The notes under the pieces: generated by a model | The model's input: only the letters and a program-made list of their open reading frames with translations | Databases searched by the model: none | What the model was told of the DNA's origin: nothing | Assembly (NCBI GenBank): GCA_964204605.1 | Contig: OZ123195.1 | Coordinates: 1,612,001-1,676,000, forward strand | Direction of reading: 5' to 3' | Length of the DNA: 64,000 nt | Source: UBA961 sp014191195 | GTDB taxonomy: Bacteria > Bacteroidota > Ignavibacteria > Kapaibacteriales > UBA961 | Shown here: piece by piece, positions 1-8,444 of the stretch | Layout: every line of letters starts with the position of its first letter | Numbering within the stretch: the first letter of the stretch is position 1 | Translations under genes and position numbers: made by a program

Positions 1-62
1 CCTACCGTAATCTCTATAAAAATAATTTGTCTTAAGACAAAGTCTATATCACTTACTAATTT

Positions 63-371
63 TTACTTAGAAATTTCTTCCAATGGATAAAGATTTGATT
101 CGGAAACTGTATTCTTATTAAGCAATGGTGTAATTCCAGATTTCATCATAAAATTCGTTAGATATAAGTCAAGTAATTCATTATTTATATTTTTCAAAGT
201 AAATTGATCGTTATTTTTCCAATAATTATACTCTGTTTCTGTATTTGTAGCAGCATACACTCTAATTTCAGTATTTGATAATGAACGGTAATAACCAATC
301 TTATAATTTCCAGATGGCACAAGAGTTACTGGAATTGTTTTTTCATAATTAGTACCAGGATTGATTTTCAA
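63..371 (-). CDS. Hypothetical protein, probable 3' part of a disrupted gene
   Basis: No family recognised. The only available start is TTG at 371, but the frame stays open upstream to a TGA at 465-467 without any ATG. The upstream codons read as ordinary protein (for example residues PESYFYLIIHHQG just before the TTG). A second frame covering 349-540 continues upstream of the TGA with plausible coding sequence (MDYYMNNSKAST). The simplest reading is one short gene broken by a frameshift near 450-470, of which this is the C-terminal part. Alternatively it is an intact short protein with a TTG start. The fragment has no signal peptide or membrane segment of its own, is rich in Asn, Tyr and Thr, and lies about 200 bases downstream of the neighbouring lipoprotein gene on the same strand. 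Confidence 0.4.
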   Translation of the reverse strand: MKINPGTNYEKTIPVTLVPSGNYKIGYYRSLSNTEIRVYAATNTETEYNYWKNNDQFTLKNINNELLDLYLTNFMMKSGITPLLNKNTVSESNLYPLEEISK

Positions 372-568
372 TTTTTTTACTGTCTTTACACCTTGATGAT
401 GTATTATTAGATAAAAATATGATTCTGGAATTCGAATAATATATTGTTGATGCTTTGGAATTATTCATGTAATAATCCATTTTGAATCTGTACTTTTTTT
501 TGATTAAAGATCTAAGAGTAATGCGAATTGTATAATCCAATACGTACTATACACCTTATGAATTATAT

Positions 569-976
569 TTATAATCCCAATGCAGCTTTTTCAAGTTTAG
601 TTTGTATTTCTAAGTATTTTTTTTCAATTGATGGATTTGAATTGCATATATAAGAGTGCTTGGCCCAAATACTTGCTTGTTTAAGCATAATATTATATTC
701 CAGGAAGACCGTTTTGTCTTTAGGATTTGCTTTATATTTTTCTATAATTCCTATGTATTTATCAACCCATAATTGATAATCTAAAAGATATTGATCACAA
801 TTTTTTGAAGATGCAGGCCTATATACTATTGGATTTACAGCTGTTTGAAGAAAAGTAGATGCACTGATTGATGATATGTCTACCGAAGACGATGGTTTAT
901 TAATTGTTTCTTTATTACAACCCATAATAATAAAAGAAACTAACAATAAGCTTATACTTTGTACCCAAGTTTTCAT
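569..976 (-). CDS. Small putative lipoprotein
   Basis: Function not recognised. The ATG at 976 (MKTWVQSISLLL) is preferred over an in-frame TTG at 991 because an AGAGGG ribosome-binding site sits just upstream. The N-terminus is a typical lipoprotein signal: basic start, hydrophobic stretch and lipobox FIIMGC, so the mature protein should be lipid-anchored through Cys. The mature part (about 110 residues) starts with a Ser-rich linker followed by a helical region rich in Tyr, Lys and Leu with two further cysteines (KNCDQ and YICNS) that could form a disulfide. It stands alone, with about 160 bases before the upstream TPR gene. It could be any small envelope helical protein. Confidence 0.6.
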   Translation of the reverse strand: MKTWVQSISLLLVSFIIMGCNKETINKPSSSVDISSISASTFLQTAVNPIVYRPASSKNCDQYLLDYQLWVDKYIGIIEKYKANPKDKTVFLEYNIMLKQASIWAKHSYICNSNPSIEKKYLEIQTKLEKAALGL

Positions 977-1139
977 GATCCCTCTACCCAAATAAAGTAA
1001 TTTTCAACTACACTCTTTTTTTGCTTAGAATCAACCACTTACTCTTTAAGTGCACACATATTTACTACTTAAAAACATCCAAAACAAGAAAGATTTATTT
1101 TTCTATGCAAAATAAGTAGTTACTAAGTAGTACCTTTTT

Positions 1140-2219
1140 TTATTGTAGAATATTTAACATTATAGACTTTTTTTGTTCTTCGACTAATTTTTTTACAATT
1201 GGATTTTGGTCTATTTGGGCTTTTTCATGTGGTTTTAGATCTGAATATCCACTTCTGAAATAATCCAGGGCTAGTGATATATTATCGTTTTCATAAAGAA
1301 ATATAGCAACGTGAACTTTACCGATACTATATCGTGGATTAGCGATTGGAATTTCTAATATTACTTGTTGGGCTAATTCATGTTCACCAATTTTTTTGAG
1401 TATTCTGGCAGCAACTAGTCTTGCTCTTGAAAAAGTATATTTTACACCAATTGCTCTATTTAACCATAATAAAGCTGATTGATACTTTTCTAATTTTTCG
1501 TAGGCTAAAGCCATTGCCAGCATAGTAGTTTCTTCATCAGGAAATATATGTAATGTTTTTTTGCAGGCTTCAATGATATCATTCCAGCGTTGTGCAACTT
1601 GCAAAGCTGTAATTTCTGTTGCATAATAAGAATATCTTTCAGGGTATTTACTTTGTAATAGGTGAAGAAGTGGGATTGATTGTATATCTGCTTGAATTTC
1701 TGGTATTGTACCATGCAACCAAATTAGAGTGGAGCAATATAAGTCTAATTCGTCAGGAATATTATCTATAATATTAGGACCTAATGCAGCATATCCATGC
1801 TTGGATAATTCCCATCCTTTTTCATAATCTCCTTGCCATAAAAGAGCATGTCCAAGTGTAATCATAATGATTGGATCATTAAGCGAATTCATATATTCTA
1901 TTAAATACTCTTTTCCTTGTTGATCTTCAATAAAAGCAATATACCACGCTTTAAGAAAATCAGAGTCTGTTTGCTCTAGCCCTTGAACTATAGATAATTC
2001 TCCTTTTTCATCTGTAGAATGTATATCTCTAAAATGTGAAAAGGCTAAACTGACATAAAGGTTTGGAAAATTAACTGGCGATAAACTAATAGCTCTTTCT
2101 AGTACTTTTCTAGCTTCTGGAAATCTTGATCGTGCTTCTAATTCGATACCAATATGTGCAAGAGCAAGGACATTGTCCCAATTATTATTGGATTGTTCGA
2201 TTAATTGTTGAATAGTCAT
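1140..2219 (-). CDS. Tetratricopeptide-repeat protein
   Basis: About 359 residues from the ATG at 2219 (MTIQQLIEQSNNNW); an ATG at 2225 is an alternative. The protein is a helical repeat scaffold. TPR-like units include residues such as ALAHIGIELEARSRFPEAR near the N-terminus, ALLWQGDYEKGWELSKHGY in the middle, and TMLAMALAYEKLEKYQSAL further on. No signal peptide or membrane segment is obvious from this start, so it is probably cytoplasmic. The start lies 7 bases after the stop of the MlaE-like permease gene, implying translational coupling and one transcript. TPR proteins mediate protein-protein contacts; the partner is unknown and the gene order gives only a weak hint of a link to the lipid transporter. 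Confidence 0.7.
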   Translation of the reverse strand: MTIQQLIEQSNNNWDNVLALAHIGIELEARSRFPEARKVLERAISLSPVNFPNLYVSLAFSHFRDIHSTDEKGELSIVQGLEQTDSDFLKAWYIAFIEDQQGKEYLIEYMNSLNDPIIMITLGHALLWQGDYEKGWELSKHGYAALGPNIIDNIPDELDLYCSTLIWLHGTIPEIQADIQSIPLLHLLQSKYPERYSYYATEITALQVAQRWNDIIEACKKTLHIFPDEETTMLAMALAYEKLEKYQSALLWLNRAIGVKYTFSRARLVAARILKKIGEHELAQQVILEIPIANPRYSIGKVHVAIFLYENDNISLALDYFRSGYSDLKPHEKAQIDQNPIVKKLVEEQKKSIMLNILQ

Positions 2220-2226
2220 GAACATA

Positions 2227-3006
2227 TTAGAAAATATAGCCAAAAACAGCATCTAAAATAAGTATGGTAGCCGCTGAGATTGTAAAAGCACGAACTGTAC
2301 TGCGTCCAACACCTTCGGCACCACCTTCTGTTGCGAATCCAACATGACACCCAACAAGTGCAGTGACACCACCAAAAATAAAAGATTTAAATAATGATTG
2401 CAGTATTTCTGAAACTTGAAAGAATCGTTGAATTGAATCAAAAAAGATATCAAAAGTAAAATCAAATTTTAATGTTGTTAACATATAAGCACCTATCAGT
2501 GCAACTAGATTAGAAAATACGGCAAGCACAGGCATCATTGTTAGTGCAGCAATAACCCTTGGCATACCTAAATATCTATTTTTATCAATTGCCATCATTT
2601 CTAAAGCATCAATCTGCTCTGATACTTGCATTGTCCCTAATTGGGCTGCAATTGCCCCTCCAACTCTTCCAGCAATAACCAATGCAGTCAATACAGGAGT
2701 TAATTCTGTAAATACGACAGTAGAAATAGAACCACCAATAAATGGTCTAGCAATTCCTATCAAATTAAATTTTGCAAACAGATTTGTTGCTTGCAATGCT
2801 GCTATAGCACCAGTAAATGCACCGATTAGAATAACTAATGGTAATGATTCATTTCCTACTATAGACATCTCAGCCAACACTAAACGACGATCTTTATGAA
2901 TTCTAGGAACATAGCGCATAATCTGAGTTAAAAGAATGGCTATTTGTCCAAATTCTCTAAAAAAATTAATTACAGAACGGCCTATTTGTGCTATTATTTG
3001 TGTCAT
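2227..3006 (-). CDS. mlaE: MlaE-family ABC transporter permease
   Basis: A 259-residue integral membrane protein of the MlaE/YrbE permease family, which forms the inner-membrane part of MCE-type lipid transporters involved in outer-membrane lipid asymmetry. Family features seen: an N-terminal amphipathic stretch (FFREFGQIAILLTQ), the conserved central region FTELTPVLTALVIAGRVGGAIAAQLGTM followed by EQIDALE and a proline near MPRVIAA, and a C-terminal stretch containing GCHVGFATEGGAEGVGRSTVRA. Length is normal. Unusually, the next gene is a TPR protein; the partner ATPase (MlaF) and MCE-domain gene usually found beside it are not next to it here and must be elsewhere if the system is complete. 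Start ATG at 3006. Confidence 0.88.
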   Translation of the reverse strand: MTQIIAQIGRSVINFFREFGQIAILLTQIMRYVPRIHKDRRLVLAEMSIVGNESLPLVILIGAFTGAIAALQATNLFAKFNLIGIARPFIGGSISTVVFTELTPVLTALVIAGRVGGAIAAQLGTMQVSEQIDALEMMAIDKNRYLGMPRVIAALTMMPVLAVFSNLVALIGAYMLTTLKFDFTFDIFFDSIQRFFQVSEILQSLFKSFIFGGVTALVGCHVGFATEGGAEGVGRSTVRAFTISAATILILDAVFGYIF

Positions 3007-3084
3007 GAAAGTAGAATATAGATGTACACAATATCATTGAGGACATACGAAATTAAGCATTCTGTTTTGAAATCTCTATTCATA

Positions 3085-3118
3085 ATAAAAAACCCCAAAT
3101 CTTGAGGGATTCGGGGTT
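3085..3118 (-). terminator. Rho-independent terminator after the lipoprotein gene ending at 3138
   Basis: On the minus strand the sequence downstream of the lipoprotein stop reads AACCCCGAATC, a 5-6 base loop, then GATTTGGGGTT and a run of T residues. The stem is about 11 bp with one mismatch. It sits between the lipoprotein gene and the permease gene, so it separates their transcripts. Confidence 0.85.
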
Positions 3119-3137
3119 AAATATAGATATTTATGTA

Positions 3138-3821
3138 TTAACCTTGGCCACCGATAGAACCGCCTGGTGGTGGTGGAACATAATCACAAGGGCTTGTTCC
3201 TTTGGTGATCCATTCATTCCAAGCTCCTAATTGTGTTCCAGTTAATATCGATTTAATATTTTCCAATAATTGTTTAAAGCAATTTTTTAATGCTGCTTTT
3301 TTTGCAGCAACAGCATCTGCTGTCGCTTTTTTAACATAATCATTAATTTTCTTAGTTTCTTCAGAAACCTGAGATTTTGAGAAAGATCCTGTTTTTACTT
3401 TTTTTGCAATTGCATCTAACATGTTTTTTTGATCAGCACGTATTTTTGCGATAGCTTCTTTAAAATTAAATAAGGCAGCTTTTTCACAATTCTTTTTAGC
3501 ATTCATAAATGCATATACTTGTGCCATTTGCTCAGTTGTTAGCTTTAAACAAGGTAATGCTTGCTCTAATGTAATTTTTTTTGTTTCTGATTCATTGCTA
3601 TCATCTTCGTCTGCATCATTGTCTGAACATTTATCACCGCTGGATAATACAGAGATATCTAGTCCGCCCATATCAGAATTGGACAATACTTTTGCAGAAG
3701 ATACATTATTCATTGAACTATCCACAGGACAGTTTTCTTGTGAACATCCGGATACAATAAGCATAATTGCTAATAATGAAAAAAGTGATGAAATCACTTT
3801 AAGATTAATGCTTTTCTTCAT
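3138..3821 (-). CDS. Spy/CpxP-like lipoprotein, paralog 1
   Basis: A 227-residue envelope protein with a lipoprotein signal (hydrophobic stretch then IVSGC) followed by a low-complexity linker with an acidic stretch of Asp, Glu and Ser (around residues 65-78). From about residue 82 it is helical and paralogous to the next gene upstream. Shared features are an opening LxxALPCLKLTTEQMAQ-type motif, KxCEKAA, and a closing ILTGTQLGAW motif. The LTxxQ-like repeats resemble the Spy/CpxP family of periplasmic chaperone/sensor proteins, but Spy and CpxP are soluble whereas this one looks lipid-anchored. The tail is Pro/Gly-rich. It has its own terminator. Function as a periplasmic chaperone or metal-stress protein is inference from the motif. 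Confidence 0.65.
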   Translation of the reverse strand: MKKSINLKVISSLFSLLAIMLIVSGCSQENCPVDSSMNNVSSAKVLSNSDMGGLDISVLSSGDKCSDNDADEDDSNESETKKITLEQALPCLKLTTEQMAQVYAFMNAKKNCEKAALFNFKEAIAKIRADQKNMLDAIAKKVKTGSFSKSQVSEETKKINDYVKKATADAVAAKKAALKNCFKQLLENIKSILTGTQLGAWNEWITKGTSPCDYVPPPPGGSIGGQG

Positions 3822-3897
3822 GTTTAAAACCTATGTATAATTAAAAGAAGTCAACAAGTCTATCATATTTACAAGTTAAATGTATAATATCTGTATT

Positions 3898-3932
3898 AAA
3901 AAAAATCCTCTATCTTAAAAGACAGAGGATTT
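3898..3932 (-). terminator. Rho-independent terminator after the second Spy/CpxP-like lipoprotein
   Basis: On the minus strand AAATCCTCTGTCTT, a short loop, AAGATAGAGGATTT is followed by a T run. The stem has one mismatch. It lies between the two paralogous lipoprotein genes, so they are separate transcription units despite being tandem copies. Confidence 0.85.
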
Positions 3933-3980
3933 AATCCATTCTAAGATAAGCAAGCTATACTGCATGCAGATCTTTTATAA

Positions 3981-4700
3981 TTATCCTCTTGTCCCAATTG
4001 TTCGAGGATCGCATGGTGCTTTCCCAGTAGTTTTCCATTGCATCCAAATAACAAGTTGCTCTGGAGTAAGGATAGATTCAATATTTGCCATTAAAGAAGC
4101 ACGGCAAGCATCTAATGCTGCTTTCATTGCTGCTTCAGCTGATTTAACAGCTGGCTTTAAACTTGCATTCAAAGCTTCGATTTGTGTGCGGGCATCTGCT
4201 TTTGTAAGAGTTCCTGCTTTCACTTGTTCTTTAATAGCATCAATTGCTGCTTTTTGTTGTTGACGGATTGGCTCGATAACAGCACGGAATTGATCTTTTG
4301 CTGCTTTCTCGCAATCACGATTTGCTGACATAAACTCGCGTAATTTTGCAAGTTGTTCAGCTGATAATTTTAAACAAGGTAATACTGATTCTAAACGTGC
4401 GGGACGATTTGATTTATCACCACGAACAGAATCTTTATTACCATCACGGTCATCTAGGCTATCACGTTTTCCACCTGGACCACGTCTATCGCCTTTTGCA
4501 AACATTTCTGATGTATTATCAGACATTAAATCTGACATATAATCATAGTTTGATGCAAATACTTTTTCGCTTGATTGATCGGCCATAGATGGCTGAACTA
4601 TGCCAGAAGGATCTGTACAGCTAGAAGCAAATACAGTCACAACAATAGCTGCTAAAGCAACAAGTGTACATTGTACTTTTTTTGCGATGAAGTTTTTCAT
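3981..4700 (-). CDS. Spy/CpxP-like lipoprotein, paralog 2
   Basis: About 239 residues from the ATG at 4700 (MKNFIAKKVQ), which has an AGGAA ribosome-binding site 7 bases upstream; the ATG at 4718 lacks one. A lipoprotein signal ends in VFASSC. After a disordered, strongly charged linker (GDRRGPGGKRDSLDDRDG) comes a helical domain that opens with LPCLKLSAEQLAKLREF and closes with ILTPEQLVIWMQW, i.e. two LTxxQ-type motifs as in Spy/CpxP proteins. Cysteines flank the helical domain (LPCLK, NRDCEKA, LDACRA, APCDP). It is a paralog of the gene at 3138-3821, with conserved cysteine and LTxxQ positions but a very different linker, so the duplication is old. Confidence 0.65.
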   Translation of the reverse strand: MKNFIAKKVQCTLVALAAIVVTVFASSCTDPSGIVQPSMADQSSEKVFASNYDYMSDLMSDNTSEMFAKGDRRGPGGKRDSLDDRDGNKDSVRGDKSNRPARLESVLPCLKLSAEQLAKLREFMSANRDCEKAAKDQFRAVIEPIRQQQKAAIDAIKEQVKAGTLTKADARTQIEALNASLKPAVKSAEAAMKAALDACRASLMANIESILTPEQLVIWMQWKTTGKAPCDPRTIGTRG

Positions 4701-4927
4701 AAGTAATTCCTGAATCATATAATTAATAAAGCTATTTCTGGATAAGTATAAGAGAAGTTTAAATTAAGGCCGGCATTCAATACAACTTGCTCTATCTCAG
4801 ATGGACTAAACTTTTTCTGATGTTTGCGTCATTGAGTATAGTAACAGGATCATAAGTAATTAGTTACAAGATTTTAAAATTAAACATCTACTATAATTAT
4901 AAGTAATAATCATACCATATAATTACA

Positions 4928-5809
4928 TTATTTTTTTAATGCTTCAGCTCCACCTACAATTTCTAACATCTCTGTTGTAATAGATGCTTGGCGTGCTTTA
5001 TTATATGATAATTGAAGAGCTTTAATTAAGTCTCTTGCATTAATTGTTGCTGTTTCCATTGCCATCATTCTTGCTGCTTGTTCGGCAGCATTTGATTCCA
5101 GCAGAGCTTTCCACACAATATTATTTAAATATTTAGGCAGTAGAATATCCATGATATCTCCACGATTTGGCTCGTAAAGATAATCAGTTACTGCAGACTT
5201 AAGATCATTTTGCTTACTTTCAACAGGTAGTAATTGCTTTGCGATAACTTGCTGTTTTATTATAGAAATGAACTCATTATAGTACACTATAACTTGATCA
5301 AATTTTTCATTAATAAAACCATCTGACGTTAACGAAGCAATTTCTTGTGCTGTACTAAATGAAAGTTGAGCAAATATATCTGGGAATTGTGCAGGATGAG
5401 TATCAGATCTTTTAGTGAAAAAATTGACAGCTCTTTTACCAACAGAATACACGCTAACTTTGGCTTGTGGAAATTCTTTAGGTAGAGTATTATCAATATA
5501 ATGTGCAGCTGTTCTTAATAAGTTAGCATTAAAACTACCGCATAAACCTCTATCTGAAGAAATAACTATAATAGCTATAGAGCGAATTGTTTCTGGTTTA
5601 CGAAGTAAAGGATGGAAATATCCTTCTTCGGAGGATGCAGCTAAATTTGCTAATACTCCAGCCATTTTATCAGTATATGGCCTAGCAGACATAATACTTT
5701 CTTGAGCCCTACGCAACTTTGCAGCTGCAACCATTCTCATTGCGGATGTTATTTTAGCTGTATTTTTTACGGAAGTAATTCTATTACGAATATCACGTAA
5801 TGTAGCCAT
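4928..5809 (-). CDS. atpG: F1 ATP synthase gamma subunit
   Basis: A 293-residue central rotor shaft of F1. The N-terminal helix (MATLRDIRNRITSVKNTAKITSAMRMVAAAKLRRAQ region) and the C-terminal helix (NARDLIKALQLSYNKARQASITTEMLEIVGGAEAL) are the family's diagnostic coiled coil that turns inside the alpha3beta3 ring; the middle Rossmann-like domain contains SSDRGLCGSFN. Length is normal. It is the last gene of the minus-strand ATP synthase cluster, separated from atpA by hldD. Beta and epsilon genes (atpD, atpC) are not in this cluster and must be elsewhere. Confidence 0.97.
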   Translation of the reverse strand: MATLRDIRNRITSVKNTAKITSAMRMVAAAKLRRAQESIMSARPYTDKMAGVLANLAASSEEGYFHPLLRKPETIRSIAIIVISSDRGLCGSFNANLLRTAAHYIDNTLPKEFPQAKVSVYSVGKRAVNFFTKRSDTHPAQFPDIFAQLSFSTAQEIASLTSDGFINEKFDQVIVYYNEFISIIKQQVIAKQLLPVESKQNDLKSAVTDYLYEPNRGDIMDILLPKYLNNIVWKALLESNAAEQAARMMAMETATINARDLIKALQLSYNKARQASITTEMLEIVGGAEALKK

Positions 5810-5848
5810 AGTATCTATTCTCTGATTTATAAAGAATGCTTAAAGCAC

Positions 5849-6817
5849 TCAATAATATTGTTGTATTGGCAATAAATAATTACAGATATAATCTGAAATG
5901 CTATCTTCAAGCTCCATGAAGGAGTAAGCTGAATCTGATTGTAATAAAGTTGTCATTTCAGCTTGGGTATAGTTTTGATATTGCCCACGTAATGATACCG
6001 GCATTGGAACATATTCAATATTCACAGGTAGATTCATTGCGGCAAATACTGCATGAGCTAAGTCATTCCACGATCTGGCTTTGCCAGTTCCCAAATTAAC
6101 TAAACCTTTTAAAGATGTATCGGACAATAATTTCCACATTACATTACATGCATCTTTTATATAAATAAAGTCTCTTAATTGCCCACCATTGGAATAAGAA
6201 GAATCATCAGAAGCAAAAAGCTTTATACATCCTGTTTTTTGTATCTGATTATATGCTTTAAATATCATACTTGCCATATCTAGTTTATGATATTCATTTG
6301 GTCCAAATACATTAAAAAATTTTATTCCGATAGCACTATCTACATATGACATATTCTTCATCCACTCATCAAAGAGTTGTTTGGAATATCCATACATATT
6401 TAGTGGTGAAAAGCCATAACATGAAGTATCAGAATAACCTTTTTCTCCTGCACCATAGGTTGCAGCACTTGAAGCATACATAAAAGGTATAGATCTATGC
6501 AATGCAAATTCTGCAATATCTTTACTGTAACGATAATTATTATCTAATAAATAATCTGCATTTCTTTCTGTTGTAGCAGAACAAGCTCCTAAATGGATAA
6601 TTGCAGTTATATCTTTAGAAGAATAATGTCCTTGTATACATTTTGTACGAAAAACTTCTGGATGTTCGATTGTTCTAAAACGTTTTCCAGATAGATTTTT
6701 CCAACGATCATCCTGTTGTAATGTATCTATAACTAGGATATCATGATATCCTTCATTATTAAGCTTTGTTAAAAAACAACTGCCGATAAATCCGGCGGCT
6801 CCGGTTACAGCTATCAT
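5849..6817 (-). CDS. hldD: ADP-L-glycero-D-manno-heptose 6-epimerase
   Basis: A 322-residue NAD(P)-dependent epimerase of the extended SDR family that converts ADP-D-glycero- to ADP-L-glycero-beta-D-manno-heptose, the activated sugar of the LPS inner core. Evidence: N-terminal GxxGFIGS cofactor motif (TGAAGFIGS), Tyr-Lys catalytic pair in MYGYSKQLFDEW, and the HldD-typical stretches GACSATTE, SSAATYGAGEKGY, FFNVFGPNEYHK and QLRDFIYIKD. Length is normal for HldD. Its position is odd: it sits between atpA (25 bases downstream of the atpA stop) and atpG (39 bases before the atpG start), so it is probably co-transcribed with ATP synthase. Confidence 0.93.
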   Translation of the reverse strand: MIAVTGAAGFIGSCFLTKLNNEGYHDILVIDTLQQDDRWKNLSGKRFRTIEHPEVFRTKCIQGHYSSKDITAIIHLGACSATTERNADYLLDNNYRYSKDIAEFALHRSIPFMYASSAATYGAGEKGYSDTSCYGFSPLNMYGYSKQLFDEWMKNMSYVDSAIGIKFFNVFGPNEYHKLDMASMIFKAYNQIQKTGCIKLFASDDSSYSNGGQLRDFIYIKDACNVMWKLLSDTSLKGLVNLGTGKARSWNDLAHAVFAAMNLPVNIEYVPMPVSLRGQYQNYTQAEMTTLLQSDSAYSFMELEDSISDYICNYLLPIQQYY

Positions 6818-6842
6818 AGAACAGGAAGAACAGTTAAGAAAA

Positions 6843-8402
6843 TTAACTTATACCACGTATGGCTTTAAATCTTTCACTAAATGAAGTAAGTACTTCATTA
6901 AGATCTTTTCTAATAGAATCTGTGATATCTTTAACTTCTATTATAGAGCTTAACAAAGCTTTGTGTTTTGTTTCCATTAAGTCTAAGAATTCATCTTCGA
7001 ATTCACGTACATTTTCTAATGGAATTGAATCTATATAGCCATTTGTAGCTGCAAATATCAAAGCAATTTGTCTATCAACACTTACGGGAGAAAACTGTTG
7101 CTGTTTTAGGATTTCGGTTAAACGAGCTCCTCGACGTAATTGTTGCATGGTAGATTTATCTAAGTCAGATCCAAATTTTGAGAATGCTTCTAATTCTCTA
7201 TACATCGCGAGCTCTAATTTTAATGGTCCTGCTACACGTTTCATTGCTTTGATTTGTGCATTTCCACCTACTCGAGATACTGAAATACCAACATTTAAAG
7301 CTGGGCGAACCCCTGCATTAAAGAGATTGGATTCCAAATATATTTGTCCATCTGTAATTGAGATCACATTAGTAGGAATATATGCCGAAACATCACCTGC
7401 TTGAGTTTCAATAACAGGTAATGCAGTCATTGAACCACCACCTAAATCATCGCTTAGCTTGGCTGCTCTTTCTAGTAAACGACTATGCAAATAGAAAATA
7501 TCACCTGGATATGCTTCACGTCCTGGTGGACGGCGTAACAATAAGGAAACTTGTCTATAAGCAGCCGCTTGTTTTGTTAAATCATCATATACAATCAAGG
7601 CATGACGGCCTGAATCTCGGAAAAATTCGCCCATAGATGCTCCGCAATAAGGAGCAATAAATTGCAATGGTGCTGGATCTGCAGCATTTGCAGCAACAAT
7701 AATAGTATACTTCAATGCACCATGTTGCTCTAATGTAGATACAACATTTGCTACTGTAGAACCTTTTTGTCCGATAGCAACATATATACAATAAACAGGG
7801 TTTATACCAAGACGCTTTGCTTCTTCTGTATGAGTATATCTTTGATTTATAATCGCATCTAAGGCTACTACAGTTTTACCAGTTTGGCGGTCACCAATAA
7901 TCAATTCACGTTGCCCACGGCCAATTGGAATTAATGCATCAATAGCCTTAAGACCAGTCTGTAATGGTTCTGTAACTGGTTGGCGTTCGATAACGCCAAG
8001 AGCTTTTCTTTCTATTGGTAATGTTTTTGTAGATAAAATTGGGCCTTTGCCATCGATAGGAACTCCTAATGGATTTACTACTCTACCGAGTAATTCTTCT
8101 CCAACAGGTACAGATGCAATACGGCCTGTACGACGAACTGTATCTCCTTCTTTAACTAGGCGGTCATCCCCAAAGAGAATAACACCAACATTATCTTCTT
8201 CTAGATTAAGCACCATTCCCATAACACCATTAGGGAACTCTACGAGTTCTGATGCCATAACTTTGGATATGCCGTAAACGCGGGCAACACCGTCTCCTAC
8301 CTGCAATACTGTTCCGACTTCATAGATATCAGCTTCGTTTTCAAAGCCTGAAAGTTGTCGGCGTAAAATAGCAGAAATTTCTTCGGGTCGAACTTCAGCC
8401 AT
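6843..8402 (-). CDS. atpA: F1 ATP synthase alpha subunit
   Basis: A 519-residue non-catalytic nucleotide-binding subunit of F1. Walker A motif GDRQTGKT at residues 170-177, the SRVGG arginine-finger region (ISVSRVGGNAQ), and the beta-sheet N-terminal domain (VGDGVARVYGI) are all present; length and ends match the family. It follows an outer-membrane protein gene rather than directly following atpH, and is itself followed by hldD. Start ATG at 8402. Confidence 0.98.
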   Translation of the reverse strand: MAEVRPEEISAILRRQLSGFENEADIYEVGTVLQVGDGVARVYGISKVMASELVEFPNGVMGMVLNLEEDNVGVILFGDDRLVKEGDTVRRTGRIASVPVGEELLGRVVNPLGVPIDGKGPILSTKTLPIERKALGVIERQPVTEPLQTGLKAIDALIPIGRGQRELIIGDRQTGKTVVALDAIINQRYTHTEEAKRLGINPVYCIYVAIGQKGSTVANVVSTLEQHGALKYTIIVAANAADPAPLQFIAPYCGASMGEFFRDSGRHALIVYDDLTKQAAAYRQVSLLLRRPPGREAYPGDIFYLHSRLLERAAKLSDDLGGGSMTALPVIETQAGDVSAYIPTNVISITDGQIYLESNLFNAGVRPALNVGISVSRVGGNAQIKAMKRVAGPLKLELAMYRELEAFSKFGSDLDKSTMQQLRRGARLTEILKQQQFSPVSVDRQIALIFAATNGYIDSIPLENVREFEDEFLDLMETKHKALLSSIIEVKDITDSIRKDLNEVLTSFSERFKAIRGIS

Positions 8403-8444
8403 GGTCTAATTACCTGTTAAATATAGAGTTATACTAATATTATA

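Noticed and set aside
3595..4588. Plus-strand ORFs antisense to the two lipoprotein genes
   Set aside because: They mirror the helical repeats of the real minus-strand genes and have no starts with ribosome-binding sites.
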